NCBI GenBank assembly: GCA_964016875.1
Contig: OZ024733.1
Coordinates: 4,766,984-4,830,983, forward strand
Reading direction: 5' to 3'
DNA from: Fallopia convolvulus
Lineage: Eukaryota > Streptophyta > Magnoliopsida > Caryophyllales > Polygonaceae
Length of the DNA: 64,000 bases
Part shown: positions 12,635 to 22,636 of the stretch, one piece after another
Layout: the number at the start of each line of letters is the position of its first letter
Numbering within the stretch: the stretch's first letter is position 1
Notes under the pieces: generated by a model
What the model saw: the letters and a program-made list of their open reading frames with translations, nothing else
What the model was told of the DNA's origin: nothing
The model's database searches: none
Made by a program: the position numbers and the translations under genes

Positions 12635-13740
12635 CAAGTATCCGCTGTGTATCGACTACCGGGAGTTGAATCGAGTTACCATCAAGAACAAGTATCCGCT
12701 GCCACGTATTGATGATTTGTTAGATCAGTTGCAGGGAGCTACTGTGTTCTCTAAGGTGGATTTGAGGTCGGGATATCACCAGCTGAGGATTCGGGAAGAG
12801 GATATTCCCAAGACGGCCTTTCGAACGAGATATGGGCATTATGAGTTTGTAGTGATGCCATTCGGACTAACGAATGCACCCGCTGTATTTATGGAGCTGA
12901 TGAATCGAGTGTTTATAGACTACTTGGACAGATTTGTAGTAGTGTTCATCGACGATATTTTGATCTACTCTAGGAGTAAGGAGGAGCACGCCGAGCATCT
13001 TAGGCTGGTGTTGGGAGTATTGAGACATCATCGATTGTTTGCTAAGTTGTCCAAGTGTGATTTCTGGCTGCCTGAAGTTACCTTTTTAGGTCACGTGATA
13101 TCTGCCCAGGGAGTTATGGTAGACCCTTTGAAGATTGAGGCTGTAAAGGCATGGGAGCCTCCGAAGAATGTGAAGGAGGTGCGGAGCTTTCTAGGATTAG
13201 CAGGGTATTACAGAAGATTTGTGGAAGGGTTTTCCCGGATAGCCCAACCACTTACCAACCTGCTTAAGAAGACCACTCGCTATGAGTGGAATGAAGCCTG
13301 CCAGCGGAGTTTTGACGAGCTGAAGGGGAGGTTGACTTCGGCTCCTATACTTGCTCTTCCTCAGGGGAATGAGGATTTTGTAATTTACAGTGACGCCTCC
13401 AAAATAGGCCTGGGTTGTGTGCTGATGCAAAGGGACAGGGTGATTGCTTATGCCTCCAGACAGTTGAAACCCAACGAGTAGAATTACCCCACTCATGATT
13501 TGGAGTTGGCCGCTGTGGTACATGCTCTAAAGATCTGGCGTCATTACTTGTATGGGAGCACCTGTAAGGTAATGACAGATCATAAGAGCCTCAAGTACAT
13601 CTTCACGCAGAGGGAGTTGAATATGAGACAGAGGAGATGGCTAGAGTTACTGAAGGACTACGACCTTGAGATCCTCTACCACCCAGGGAAAGCGAATGTG
13701 GTCGCTGATGCCCTTAGCAAGAAGACGCCTCAGGAGCGTA
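12635..13740 (+). pseudogene. pol: reverse transcriptase and RNase H, decayed
   Basis: Runs from CIDYRELN through [24 protein letters not shown] and MPFGLTNAP to the catalytic FIDDILIYS (from 12945), then the connection domain ([11 protein letters not shown]). RNase H has [13 protein letters not shown] and the [22 protein letters not shown] motifs. The first RT block (VKKKDG region) is missing: a deletion removed the linker between protease and RT, moved the frame, and left a 14-base word duplicated (12633-12646 and 12689-12702). There is an in-frame TAG at 13479. This enzyme would copy element RNA to DNA; the copy here is inactive. Confidence 0.9.
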
Positions 13741-15149
13741 TGTTGGCTCATTTGACAGTTCAGCCAGAGTTACAAAGAGAGCTGGTGAGGTACGGTATTG
13801 AGGTGCAGATTCAGCATTATCAGGGCAATCTGAGAGCCCGGGAGTGTCAGCCGTCCTTGCTTCAGGAAGTGAGGCAGAAGCAGGAGAGTTGCCCGATGAT
13901 TCAGGATCTGAGGCATAGATTGAGCCGTGGAGAGGCACCCGACTTTGCGGAGAGAGCAGATGACATTTTGTGTCTACGTGGTCGGATTTGTGTGCCTCGA
14001 GTTGCAGAGTTGACGCAGAAGATTTTGCAAGAGGCCCATGCTACACCTTACTCAATCCACCCCGGGGTGAGTAAGATGTACAAGGATTTGCGACAGTTTT
14101 ATTGGTGGGATGGCATGAAGCCGAATGTAGCGAGATTTGTCGCTAAGTGTTAAGTCTACCAGAAGGTGAAGATCGAGCACCAGAGACCTGGAGGAATGCT
14201 TCAGTCACTCCCTATTCCAGAATGGAAGTGGGAGGACATCTCCATGGATTTCGTCACAGGTTTGAGACTCAGCAGAGGCCATGATGCCATTTGGGTAGTG
14301 GTGGATAGACTGACAAAGACTGCTCGATTTTTGCCTATCCGAGAGACATGGAAAGTGAGTAAGCTAGTAGAGGTGTTTATCAGTCAGATAGTCAGACTAC
14401 ATGGAGTGCCTAAGACTATTGTGTCGGATCGCGACGGGCGTTTTACTTCCAGATATTGGCAGCAGGTACATGAGGCATTGGGGACGAGATTGTATTTCAC
14501 GACTGCTTACCATCCGCAGTCAGACGGCCAGACAGAGAGGACGATTCAGACCCTAGAGGACATGCTGAGGTCTTGCGTGCTAGACTAGGGAGGTCAGTGG
14601 TCGGACCACTTGTCTTTGGTAGAGTTTGCCTATAACAACAGCTGGCACTCGTCGATTCAGATGGCTCCTTATGAGGCTTTATATGGGTGGAGATGTAGGA
14701 CATCACTGTGTTGGAATGATCCCTCGGATATAGTAGGTGAGAGGCCACAGATGATCGAGGAGACGGTTGGGAAGGTGGCCTTAATCCGGGAGAGGATGTT
14801 AGCTGCACAGAGTCGCTAGAAGTCTTATGTGGACAAGAGGCGTAGACCCTTGGAGTTTGAGGTAGTAGCACACGTCTGGTTGAGAGTATCGCCTACCCGT
14901 GGGATCAGGAGATTTGGAGTTAAAGGGAAGCTGAGCCCTCGCTATATCGGTCCATTTGAGATTCTGGAGCGAGTAGGCGAGGTGACCTACATGCTAGCAT
15001 TGTCGCCCGCTTTAGACGGAGTTCATCATATATTCCATGTTTCACAGTTGAGACAGCATGTCTCGGATCCTAGTCACAGACTAAATTATGAGGAGTTAGA
15101 GGTGGAACAAGATCATACCTTCCGGGAACAACCATTGAAGATTCTAGAC
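13741..15149 (+). pseudogene. integrase, decayed
   Basis: Zinc-binding segment ([17 protein letters not shown] ... CKC-type, the Cys pair partly lost at a TAA, 14151), then catalytic core with [20 protein letters not shown] and [13 protein letters not shown], giving the D-D-E triad. The C-terminal GPFEIL segment follows. In-frame stops occur at 14151 (TAA), 14586 (TAG) and 14817 (TAG). The reading frame is otherwise continuous with RT, which suggests point mutations rather than rearrangement. It would insert cDNA into the genome. Confidence 0.9.
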
Positions 15150-15316
15150 TGACGAATGAAGAAATTGTGGAACAAGGAGATTCCCTTGGTGTTGATTCAA
15201 TGGTCTCGACAGGGAGTCGAGGAGGCCACTTGGGAGATGAGTCCAGGATGAGTGAGAATTACCCAGAGGTCTACCCGAGTCTAGTAGAGGCGTTTGAGGA
15301 GAAGGTTAGTAATTAG
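15141..15316 (+). pseudogene. chromodomain at integrase C-terminus, decayed
   Basis: After a TGA at 15150 (probably from CGA) the frame reads KLWNKEIPLVLIQWSRQ and EEATWEM, a typical chromodomain of plant chromoviruses. One extra base near 15240 shifts the frame; the tail (ENYPEVYPSLVEAFEEK) continues in the next frame to TAG at 15314. Such domains guide integration to marked chromatin (known for the family). Confidence 0.82.
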
Positions 15317-15530
15317 TAAATAGTTTTTAGATTCCATGATTGCTTATGTGATTGTTTTCTTTTGGATTGATTGTTGACTGCTTAGCCTCTTTGTTGCGTA
15401 CTTTAGATATTTAGAGTTTTAGTTGACTATTAAATTCCGGTTCGAGGACGAATCTTTTTTTTTAGGGGGAGAGGTTTGAAAAACCTCGAGATATAGTTTC
15501 CTTCGCAATAAAAGTTTCGGGACGAAACTT

Positions 15531-15547
15531 TCTTAAGGGGGGTAATA
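15531..15547 (+). other. polypurine tract
   Basis: aaggggggtaatatg directly before the 3' LTR start at 15548. It is the primer for plus-strand DNA synthesis. Confidence 0.75.
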
Positions 15548-16216
15548 TGTAATATTTGGGTTCGTTTTTCTTTTCCGTCGGAACAATGATCTTCTTGCTT
15601 GACAAGCAATTGAGTTCCTTGTTTTACAAGTAACTTTGTGAGACGGATTAATTAATTAATTAGGTAACTAATCCCTATATTTCTCCTAGAAAACTTTAGC
15701 CACTATCCTTATACGTGATTTCGTTTATCCAAAATTTAATCTTATCAAATTAACAAATCCCATATCTTTTATCCATACAAGATCCGATCTTTGATCTCTG
15801 TAACCGAACGACCATATAACTCAAAGTCCTTTCTAATTTTCCTCATTCGATTATCACACAAAATTTGGCTCCCTGTTCTTCGTGGAGAGGCCGGAAAGAC
15901 TTCACCGCTTCATCGCCTTCGTGAAACCGACTTCCTTGCCCTCTTTTCGATTTCACTTAATCGATCGGGTTCACTGACGTCCCTTCTTGTCTTCAATCTG
16001 CGCGGTCGACGACGACTTGGCGCTCCCGTGACAGAACCAGCCCTATTTTTCCGATAAGCCGACGGTATTTCGTGTCCCCTGTTTTTACCTTTCCCCAGCG
16101 ACCTAAGGCGTTGTCTTTTCCTCGTTCGTTTCCTTTTTACTTTTCGATCAACTTTCCGACTTGCTTGTAGGATAGGACGTCGTTGGAAAGCCGAGAGGAT
16201 TGTCGGGATTCACCGC

Positions 16217-17730
16217 TGTTGACGGGCCTTCACTCAGGACAACAAATAAATTTACAGTCAAGACCCCGCTGTGTATAGGGGAGTCAGGATCGTTCCACGA
16301 GAAGCAAGGTTGTTTGTCTATCAACTACTAAAAAGCAAACAAAAACAAGCAAAGCACTCACAAGGAGCCTCGTTAACGACGTTGTCAGGGTGGTTAACGA
16401 ACCACCGTAAACAAAAGACTCAAACTAACGACCTAAACAGTTTCGGTACCGAGCTAACGAACTCAGCAACGAATATCTCTCTAAGAAAATTCAAATAAAA
16501 ACGAAGATCTGGGACTATAGACACCACAACATAATCATGCATATAAACTCGTAAGACGATGAGATCATGCCTTTAAACAGATAAATTCATCAACTTTCGT
16601 TGAATATCAAGTAAATTAACCTACTTTCGTAACCCAATTCACTCAATTGCTTGTTTTGGATCTAAAGCTTGAAACTTTCGTATTCAAACAATATCAACCT
16701 TCAAGTTACCAACCTTCTCTTTCAATCAAGTCAATCAACTCAAATTACCTCGACTTTCATCTCGGTATAAGCACATCAAACAATCTCAATAATAGATAAA
16801 AGGCATTCAACACACAATCTTACTCACCAAACATGCATAACTATGCCGGGCTTAACCCCAACCCTAGAAAAAAAGACTACTCACTAATCATAACTATGAA
16901 ACAAATAAATTCAACAAAAGAAATCATTGCAAACAAATCACTACTCAAATTAATAGGAAAAATATCGTCTTACAGAAATTCAGAAGAAACCGAAAAATAC
17001 AAAGCACCGAACCAAAATAACGATTAACGGACCCGGTAACTCTCGTCCACCGAGCCTCGATCTCGATTCCGATCCTCTCTCTCCTCTCTCGGCTCTTCCT
17101 CCTCTCCAAGTCGATCTCTCTAAAAATTCCCCCCCTTTCTAGGCTAAACAAGAGGGCTATTTATACTAATAAAGCTAGAAAGAAATAAGGCTAGAAGATA
17201 AAAACTTTCCTAAAAAGATAGAAATAAAATCCTAAAAAGATAGAAATAAAATCTAAAAAGATAACAAGACCTAAAATACATAATATAATAACCCTAAAAA
17301 TCATAAAAAGATACTCTACCGACACGGAAATAAATTCCCGCACAGGATCGGTGAGTCACAAAGTCAACTCTCGAAATCTCTATCTCATGGCCTCGTTAAC
17401 GAGCCCTTGCAGCCTCGTTAACGAGCCCTTGCAGCCTCGTTAACGAGCTTGGGCTTGGTTTCTTCCACACTTTATCTCGTAAAACTCGAACTCCGACTTC
17501 TTTAATCTTGCATTCCTCTGTCTTTCACTGTAGCGCTCCAAATTCAGCTCCATATAGCACCTTTTCCTTGCTAAAACCTACAAAAATACACAAAATAGAG
17601 TAGCTTCCATACTTTTCATAAAAATATGCAAAACTATCCAAAAACACATAAAACTAATCCTAAAACATCAAAACTAGTCCTAATAAACTAAGAAAACATA
17701 CTAAAAACTATACTAAAAATACGAACATCA
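16217..17730 (-). mobile_element. solo LTR nested in the 3' LTR
   Basis: Comparison with the 5' LTR shows a clean 1,514-bp insertion that starts TGTTGACGGG and ends ACATCA, with target duplication accgc/accgt (16212-16216 and 17731-17735; one mismatch). TG...CA ends and a 5-bp duplication identify an LTR. On the minus strand GTATAAATAG (17157-17166) is a good TATA box, so the LTR reads minus. No gag, pol, PBS or PPT is present. The family is not identified. Confidence 0.8.
17392..17447. repeat. 22-bp tandem array of palindrome CTCGTTAACGAG
   Basis: Three perfect 12-base palindromes at 17392, 17414 and 17436 are separated by cccttgcagc spacers. They lie upstream of the minus-strand TATA of the solo LTR, i.e. 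in its U3 region. Related degenerate copies occur near 16370-16460. Confidence 0.85.
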
Positions 17731-18990
17731 ACCGTCGCTGTCTATTATCGTTGGAGACTACCACTAGTGAGTTTCTATTCCCCTGTTATCCTTAGTGTTG
17801 TCGATTCGGGCGAGTACGTATATGTAGAGAGGGTGGTCGTCGGAGGGCGTCGTTAGCCGGAAATCGGTGACTAGGGCATGGTGACCGATTCTGGTGATGG
17901 TCGCCGGTAGGAGTGGGGGCGTAGCTATCTGGGAACGCCGGTGGGGCGCGAACAGGGGCGGCGAGTACTGCTCGTCTCCGCCCTCCCTCAATGCCACCGA
18001 GCAGGGGTTAGGAACGCAGCAGGGATCAGGGCGTGAAAGCGAACCAGAGGCTATGGCGATTTCGGATTCTCTAGGTTGAAGAAGAAAGGGTATTGGGCCC
18101 CACATAGAAGAGTCAAAGGCGGGAGGTTGACTGGGTTAGTAGAATAGTTAATTTTGGGCCGTTTGGTTGTTGCGTTAAATGTTGGGCTGGGAATGTTGAT
18201 ACTGGACTGAGATTTGTTTAACATGGTTGGTGCTAATTAGTAGTTTCAAGATTAGCATTAGTTAGTATATATTGGCATTACGTAAAGTCTAGTAGTGTGA
18301 GTTTATATTTATGCAACAAGTGTTGGTTACGTATGTTAGTATTATTAAGTGGGACGTGGGGTTTAGTGGGGTGATTAGTTCGAATGTTGTTGAAAGGAAG
18401 TAAGGGTCGAACCTAACCTTTTTGTATATATATCCTTTTAGGTAATCGTTTCCGTTTGCACTCTTAATTCCGTCTTCTTCAAAAGATCCCTAGTTTCGAG
18501 GTAAGTCGTTTTCGACTTGCTCGGTTCTTCTCTATCCTGGTAGATTGCATACCGTTATTGTAGGGCGGGTTTTGGGAACTAGTCTCGAATACCTTTTTAA
18601 ATTGTTTTGAATTTCTTGAATTGTTGTGTGTGTAAAATGGTTTTGGATGCTTCTTATCGGTAAAATATTTTTGGAACGTTTTCTCTGTGTTGGTACCGTT
18701 TCCGACATGGCCTTATCATAGCTGGCGTTGAGGAAGAGTTGGCTATGTATGACCCGTGTGACCGGGAAACCGTGCCCCTTTCAAAACGAAATTTATTATC
18801 TATGAATTTTGGCAAGTGCTCCAGTGGAGGCTTAGCCGGGGTTAGAAGGGAGATTGTGAAGTGGAGTGAGAGGGCCTGCCTCTGCACTCGGCGCGGCGAT
18901 GAGCGCCTTGGAAATTGGATTGTGAGATGGAGGAATTGCATTGTTATAAGGTTGTATTTGTAAATGTGTATGTGGCTATGTGTGACTAAT

Positions 18991-19227
18991 TCATCATCAT
19001 CATCATTGACCCAGTGAGGCTCCGCTACAGCGGAATCTGGGGGGTCTAGATAGGGGTACCCCTGCCCAAAGGGAAAGGGGGTACGCCCGGATAGACACAA
19101 GAAAAACTGAAATTCAGCTATGTGACAATAATAACTGAATTTAGTTAGAATGCACCAAGTTGATATAGGGACTAAATCCATCTCAAAGGCAGTGTATGAA
19201 AGCCAATGAGCATGAGGATGCGCCCAT
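18991..19227 (-). mobile_element. short retroposon (SINE-like), 237 bp
   Basis: Absent from the matching place in the 5' LTR and flanked by a perfect 14-bp direct repeat tatgtgtgactaat (18977-18990 and 19228-19241). Read on the minus strand it ends in a (TGA)n tail next to the duplication. A long, variable target duplication with a simple-sequence tail is the hallmark of LINE-mobilised retroposons. A clear B box was not found, so the SINE class is unproven. Confidence 0.7.
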
Positions 19228-20104
19228 TATGTGTGACTAATTATGACTAATTTAGGTATTGGCCTTTAGAGTTATGATTGCGATTGTGGATTTGGATGCT
19301 GACTTTAGAAGTGCTTTTAAAACGTCTTGCAATCTCCGTATTCTTTCTAACTTGATAGATTAGTAGCTGACCCTTCGGGGAATATTTTTCAGTTCCAGGT
19401 ATGAATCAGGGAACCGTGCAGGAACCAAGGCCTGATGGCGGGGCGGAGCGGTGAAGGGCGCGTGTCATAGTAGGGTCGGGTTTATGTTGGTTTATTTACG
19501 ACTTATTATTATGATGTTGGATTTGGTATTAGGTTTTGCTTATTGTTATTTCTTCAATAATTCTTTTTAATAGTGTCTTGTCGGATTTAGATATTTATAT
19601 TCTCGAGAATACATGCATAACTGTGTTTTCTAATTTTTATTAAATAGAAAGGTTGGATGTTTTTATTAAGTTTTCTCGTCGTGCCCGCGTTGCAAGATCC
19701 TAAAGTGTTGTTGTCAACCCACTTAAGTAGTACCTAGTGAGGTCTATTTCTAAGTAGCGCCTTGTCGGAAGTCTGGGTGTTACAATTGATGTGTGTATTC
19801 TAATGAGAAAATCAGCCCTTTAAATAGGCAAGGGAAGCAAATTTGGTGATCCATGGCAATGGGATTTCACCAATGGAGAATGGGTGGATTGATGAGGATT
19901 GGGCAATGTTGTTCTAGTTTGATGATGATGTAAGGCTGATGATGTAACTAGGATGGTCTTGCAAGCAAGAGTGAAGAATGGAAGAAGCTTTAGCATGCAA
20001 TGGAAAAACGTCACTTCAATCAGACAGAAGTCTGATGTCTCTTTTAGAAGAAGAAGAATACTTTGGTTTATAGATAAAATTAATCCAATATGGTTAGATG
20101 AATT

Positions 20105-20182
20105 GTGATAGCATAGTGGTTTGGAGTGTGTGTGTGTGGGAAGGAGAGACGAAAGAGGTCCCGGGTTCAAGTCCTGGCTCTT
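20105..20182 (+). promoter_or_regulatory. tRNA-like pol III module in solo LTR A
   Basis: A box TAGCATAGTGG (20109-20119) and B box GGTTCAAGTCC (20164-20174), the latter in a T-arm-like hairpin. It is the counterpart of the module in LTR B and is antisense to the LTR. No full cloverleaf was established. Confidence 0.55.
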
Positions 20183-20411
20183 GCCTCCTTTTTATTTAAT
20201 TTTCCTTTGTACTCTTTTTAGCTTCATTAATTAATAAATTCGAAAATTAATAAAGCCTTATTTTTATTTGAATGCTTTTATGCCTTTGTAACTCTTTATA
20301 ATAATCCTTGAATTTATTTATTTAAATTATTTAAATTCTCTTGTTATGGAGAAAAGGATTATAAATTATATTATAATAGTTTTAATATCTTGGAATATTG
20401 CGGATATTACA

Positions 20412-21172
20412 ATATATATCATGAGAAATGATAAGCATAGGTAAAATGATTATTTTGGTTTAATTAATTTATTGTATACTTTTTTTCATTGATAACTAAA
20501 TATATATGTCATGAGAAATTATAAGAATAAAAAGGCCATGCTAATCAAATGATGGAAAAGAAAAAAATATATTGCGATGGTTAAAGGATCGTACTACTCT
20601 ATTTATCCAAATGAAAAATAAAATAAAAATATTTTGAAAGTATTAAAGTAAGAAAATCTAAAAACCTAAACTATTTAGTCTCAAACTTTATTTATAGTTA
20701 TGATTGTCAATCACAATTACAAAGATTATAGTATTCGGAAAGAATTATAAGTGAGATACTTTAATTAGTAATATGAGCGTTATTAAAAAAAATTACATTA
20801 AGTATATTGTTTAGGAAAATAGAAATATACTTCATAATATTAATATTGAGACCATGTAATTATTTTGTATGTCAATTTTTAACTGAAAAAATGTAAGATG
20901 AACAAATAAGCAAGGAAAACGACATAACTAAAAAATGTAATAAAAAAACCTCAATATATTTTTACGAAAAAACTTTACACGGGCATCACTACTAGTTTAA
21001 AATTTAAATATGACTTGGTTGTTAGTCATGTAGGAAGACTAGAAGAATTCATAATAAATTATGTAGTTAAGTAAAATATAATTTTATTAACCGTTTCACT
21101 CATTTATTTCATAAGTTGTAACAATTTTTTAACACTCCCATTGGCCATTTATGATCAAGTAATTGGAATTTA
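20412..21172. other. AT-rich intergenic stretch
   Basis: No gene. It begins with a near-repeat of the sequence flanking the other end of LTR A. A weak Helitron-like end may lie at 20976-20995 (acacgggcatcact then ACTAG followed by T), but the hairpin arm is lost. A cttccc-free AT-rich tail leads to the MULE boundary. Confidence 0.35.
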
Positions 21173-21270
21173 AAGGGTGTGAGGCAAAAAAAAACGTAAA
21201 GTGCTTGGAAATACGTAAAGAATCGGCAAATTTTTGCGCATTCTGAATTTTATGTTGCACACTCTAATAT

Positions 21271-21475
21271 GTGCGGATTATAAACCCACACATATATTCT
21301 TTTAGAAAACCGGGTTTCTCTTGGGCAGATCTGAAACGCGCACAAAAAAATAAAAAAAAAATCCGGTTCAATCTGAGAATCGAAAATATTTGACCAAAAA
21401 TTGAGGCTTTATGGGCGGGTTTGAAACCCGCCCATAAAACCCTAGTTGTGCGGGTTTGAAACCCGCACAACTTCC
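21271..21475. repeat. subterminal palindrome cluster, left
   Basis: Units of the form KKGCGG-rTT-nnn-AAaCCCGCMM at about 21271, 21319 (degenerate), 21414 and 21449; the last two are near-perfect (gcgggtttgaaacccgc). The same word is clustered in the middle and at the right end of the element. Confidence 0.8.
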
Positions 21476-21577
21476 TTATAAAATTCCGCCGCACACCATC
21501 GTCTTCTACCTTCGGCGTGCTCCAAACCATTCAATTCGTAAAATCCGGCGGCCTACATTCCGAGCGAGAGCGAGAGA

Positions 21578-22039
21578 TTGGTACGGAATCCCGAGCAAGA
21601 GAGAAGGATTCGGAGATGGAGACGGTTGGCACCCAAATGCCTAGCGATTCCGGCATGGCACCGCCTCTCGTGGTTGTGGGACCGCCTTCTTCGGCGGATT
21701 CGGGCTCTGCACAAAAGTCGTCCGGCATGGCACCACCTTCTTCGGCGAGTTCGGGCTCCCGCACATGTGTCGGATGTGGCGGTTCACAGCGGGAAAGGAG
21801 AACCGGAGGCGGTGGGGAGCAGGGAGGGAGAAGCTTCGGCACCGACAGTGGTGGGGGAGGTGGCGCCGGCAGTGGTGGGGGAGGTGGCACCGGCAGTGGT
21901 GGGGGAGGTGGCACCGGAGTTGGTGGTAGAGATGGCGCCGACGGTAGAGATGGAGGTGGGAGTGGGCCCGAGCGGATTGACATCGATGGAGGGTGCGGAT
22001 CCGGGTCATCGAGTTCGTTAGAGGAGACCGACTGACGAG
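21578..22039 (+). pseudogene. PMD gene, probable exon 1 with 24-bp repeats
   Basis: Open sequence before a GT donor at 22040-22041. Two frames are open over the region: one gives a Gly-rich protein, the other gives a VVGEVAPA repeat. The second is in phase with exon 2 across the intron and is therefore preferred, though it contains one TAG at 22019. A 24-bp unit (gtggtgggggaggtggc...) is repeated three times or more at about 21848-21925. GC-rich compared with its surroundings. The true start codon is uncertain; ATG at 21578 and others upstream are possible. Confidence 0.45.
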
Positions 22040-22089
22040 GTATTTTTTAATATCAAAATTAAATTAAATATATTTTAGTTAGCAGAATT

Positions 22090-22385
22090 TATATGAAATA
22101 CATATTAGATTAGAAATTATATTATATGAAATGCATATAATTGATTTAGCGAAATATATATGAAATGCATGTTAGATTAGAAATTATATTATATAAAATG
22201 CACATACTTTATTTAGCAAAATATACATGAAATGCATATTAGATTAGAAATTATATTATATAAAATACATATAATTTATTTAGCGAAATATATATGAAAT
22301 ACATATTAGATTAGAATTTATATTATATCAAATGCATATATTTTATTTATGAAATGCATATTAAATAAAATATATAAAATGCATA
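22090..22385. repeat. minisatellite in PMD intron, about 66-bp unit
   Basis: Four or more AT-rich copies. Each contains gaaatRcatRttagattag, attatattatat and ttatttagcgaaat. It lies inside the proposed intron 1 (22040-22636). Confidence 0.85.
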
Positions 22386-22636
22386 TATTTTACTTAAAAA
22401 TCGTACCTTAGAAATAATATATATATTTATATATATTATATTAGAAATTATATTATAGTGAAAAATTGTATGATAGAAATTAGTTGTAACGCAAAAATAA
22501 TGTATTTATTAGATTAGAAATTTTATTTTTATGTGGTAACAATCGTAAATAGAAATAATAAAATTAGGATTAGTTTGAGTGAAATAAAATAAATGAGGCA
22601 AAATTATTAAATAATTAATAATATATTAAATAACAG

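Larger units (their letters stand above)
7915..19784 (+). mobile_element. Ty3/gypsy chromovirus, Tekay-like, complete but decayed
   Basis: An 11,870-bp element with LTRs TGTAATATT...GGGTGTTACA and a perfect target duplication ATTGA (7910-7914 and 19785-19789). Order: 5' LTR, initiator-Met-tRNA PBS, gag, protease, RT, RNase H, integrase, chromodomain, PPT, 3' LTR. The domain order and chromodomain make it a chromovirus; long LTRs, Met PBS and end sequences point to the Tekay/Del lineage (inference). Every coding domain is damaged. The LTRs look about 2-3 percent different by eye over the stretch compared, apart from two insertions in the 3' LTR. Confidence 0.92.
15548..19784 (+). repeat. 3' LTR of the Tekay-like element, with two insertions
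   Basis: Matches the 5' LTR along its full length but is 4.2 kb because of a solo LTR (16217-17730) and a small retroposon (18991-19227). It ends TTACA at 19784 followed by the target duplication. Confidence 0.93.
5270..20411 (-). mobile_element. solo LTR A of a gypsy-type element, interrupted
   Basis: Two pieces, about 5270-7914 and 19790-20411 (about 3.27 kb together), match the intact copy at 29407-32965 at both ends and through the body. On the minus strand the LTR starts TGTAATATCCGC and ends near GGGGTGTT, like LTRs of Tekay-type chromoviruses. A TATA-like TATTTAAAG on the minus strand near 19813 supports minus orientation. The left end is eroded by an AT microsatellite, so no target duplication can be fixed. 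A complete gypsy element (7915-19784) sits inside it with a perfect 5-bp duplication. No internal coding region belongs to this LTR. Confidence 0.8.

Noticed and set aside
20105..20182. Functional tRNA gene
   Set aside because: A and B boxes are present, but acceptor and anticodon stems are not convincing.
20976..20995. Fourth Helitron 3' end
   Set aside because: CTAG and following T are present but only one arm of the hairpin remains; too weak to count.
21531..22009. Long Pro-rich and Arg/His-rich frames on the minus strand opposite PMD exon 1
   Set aside because: They are shadows of the GC-rich 24-bp repeat; no start context or neighbours support them.
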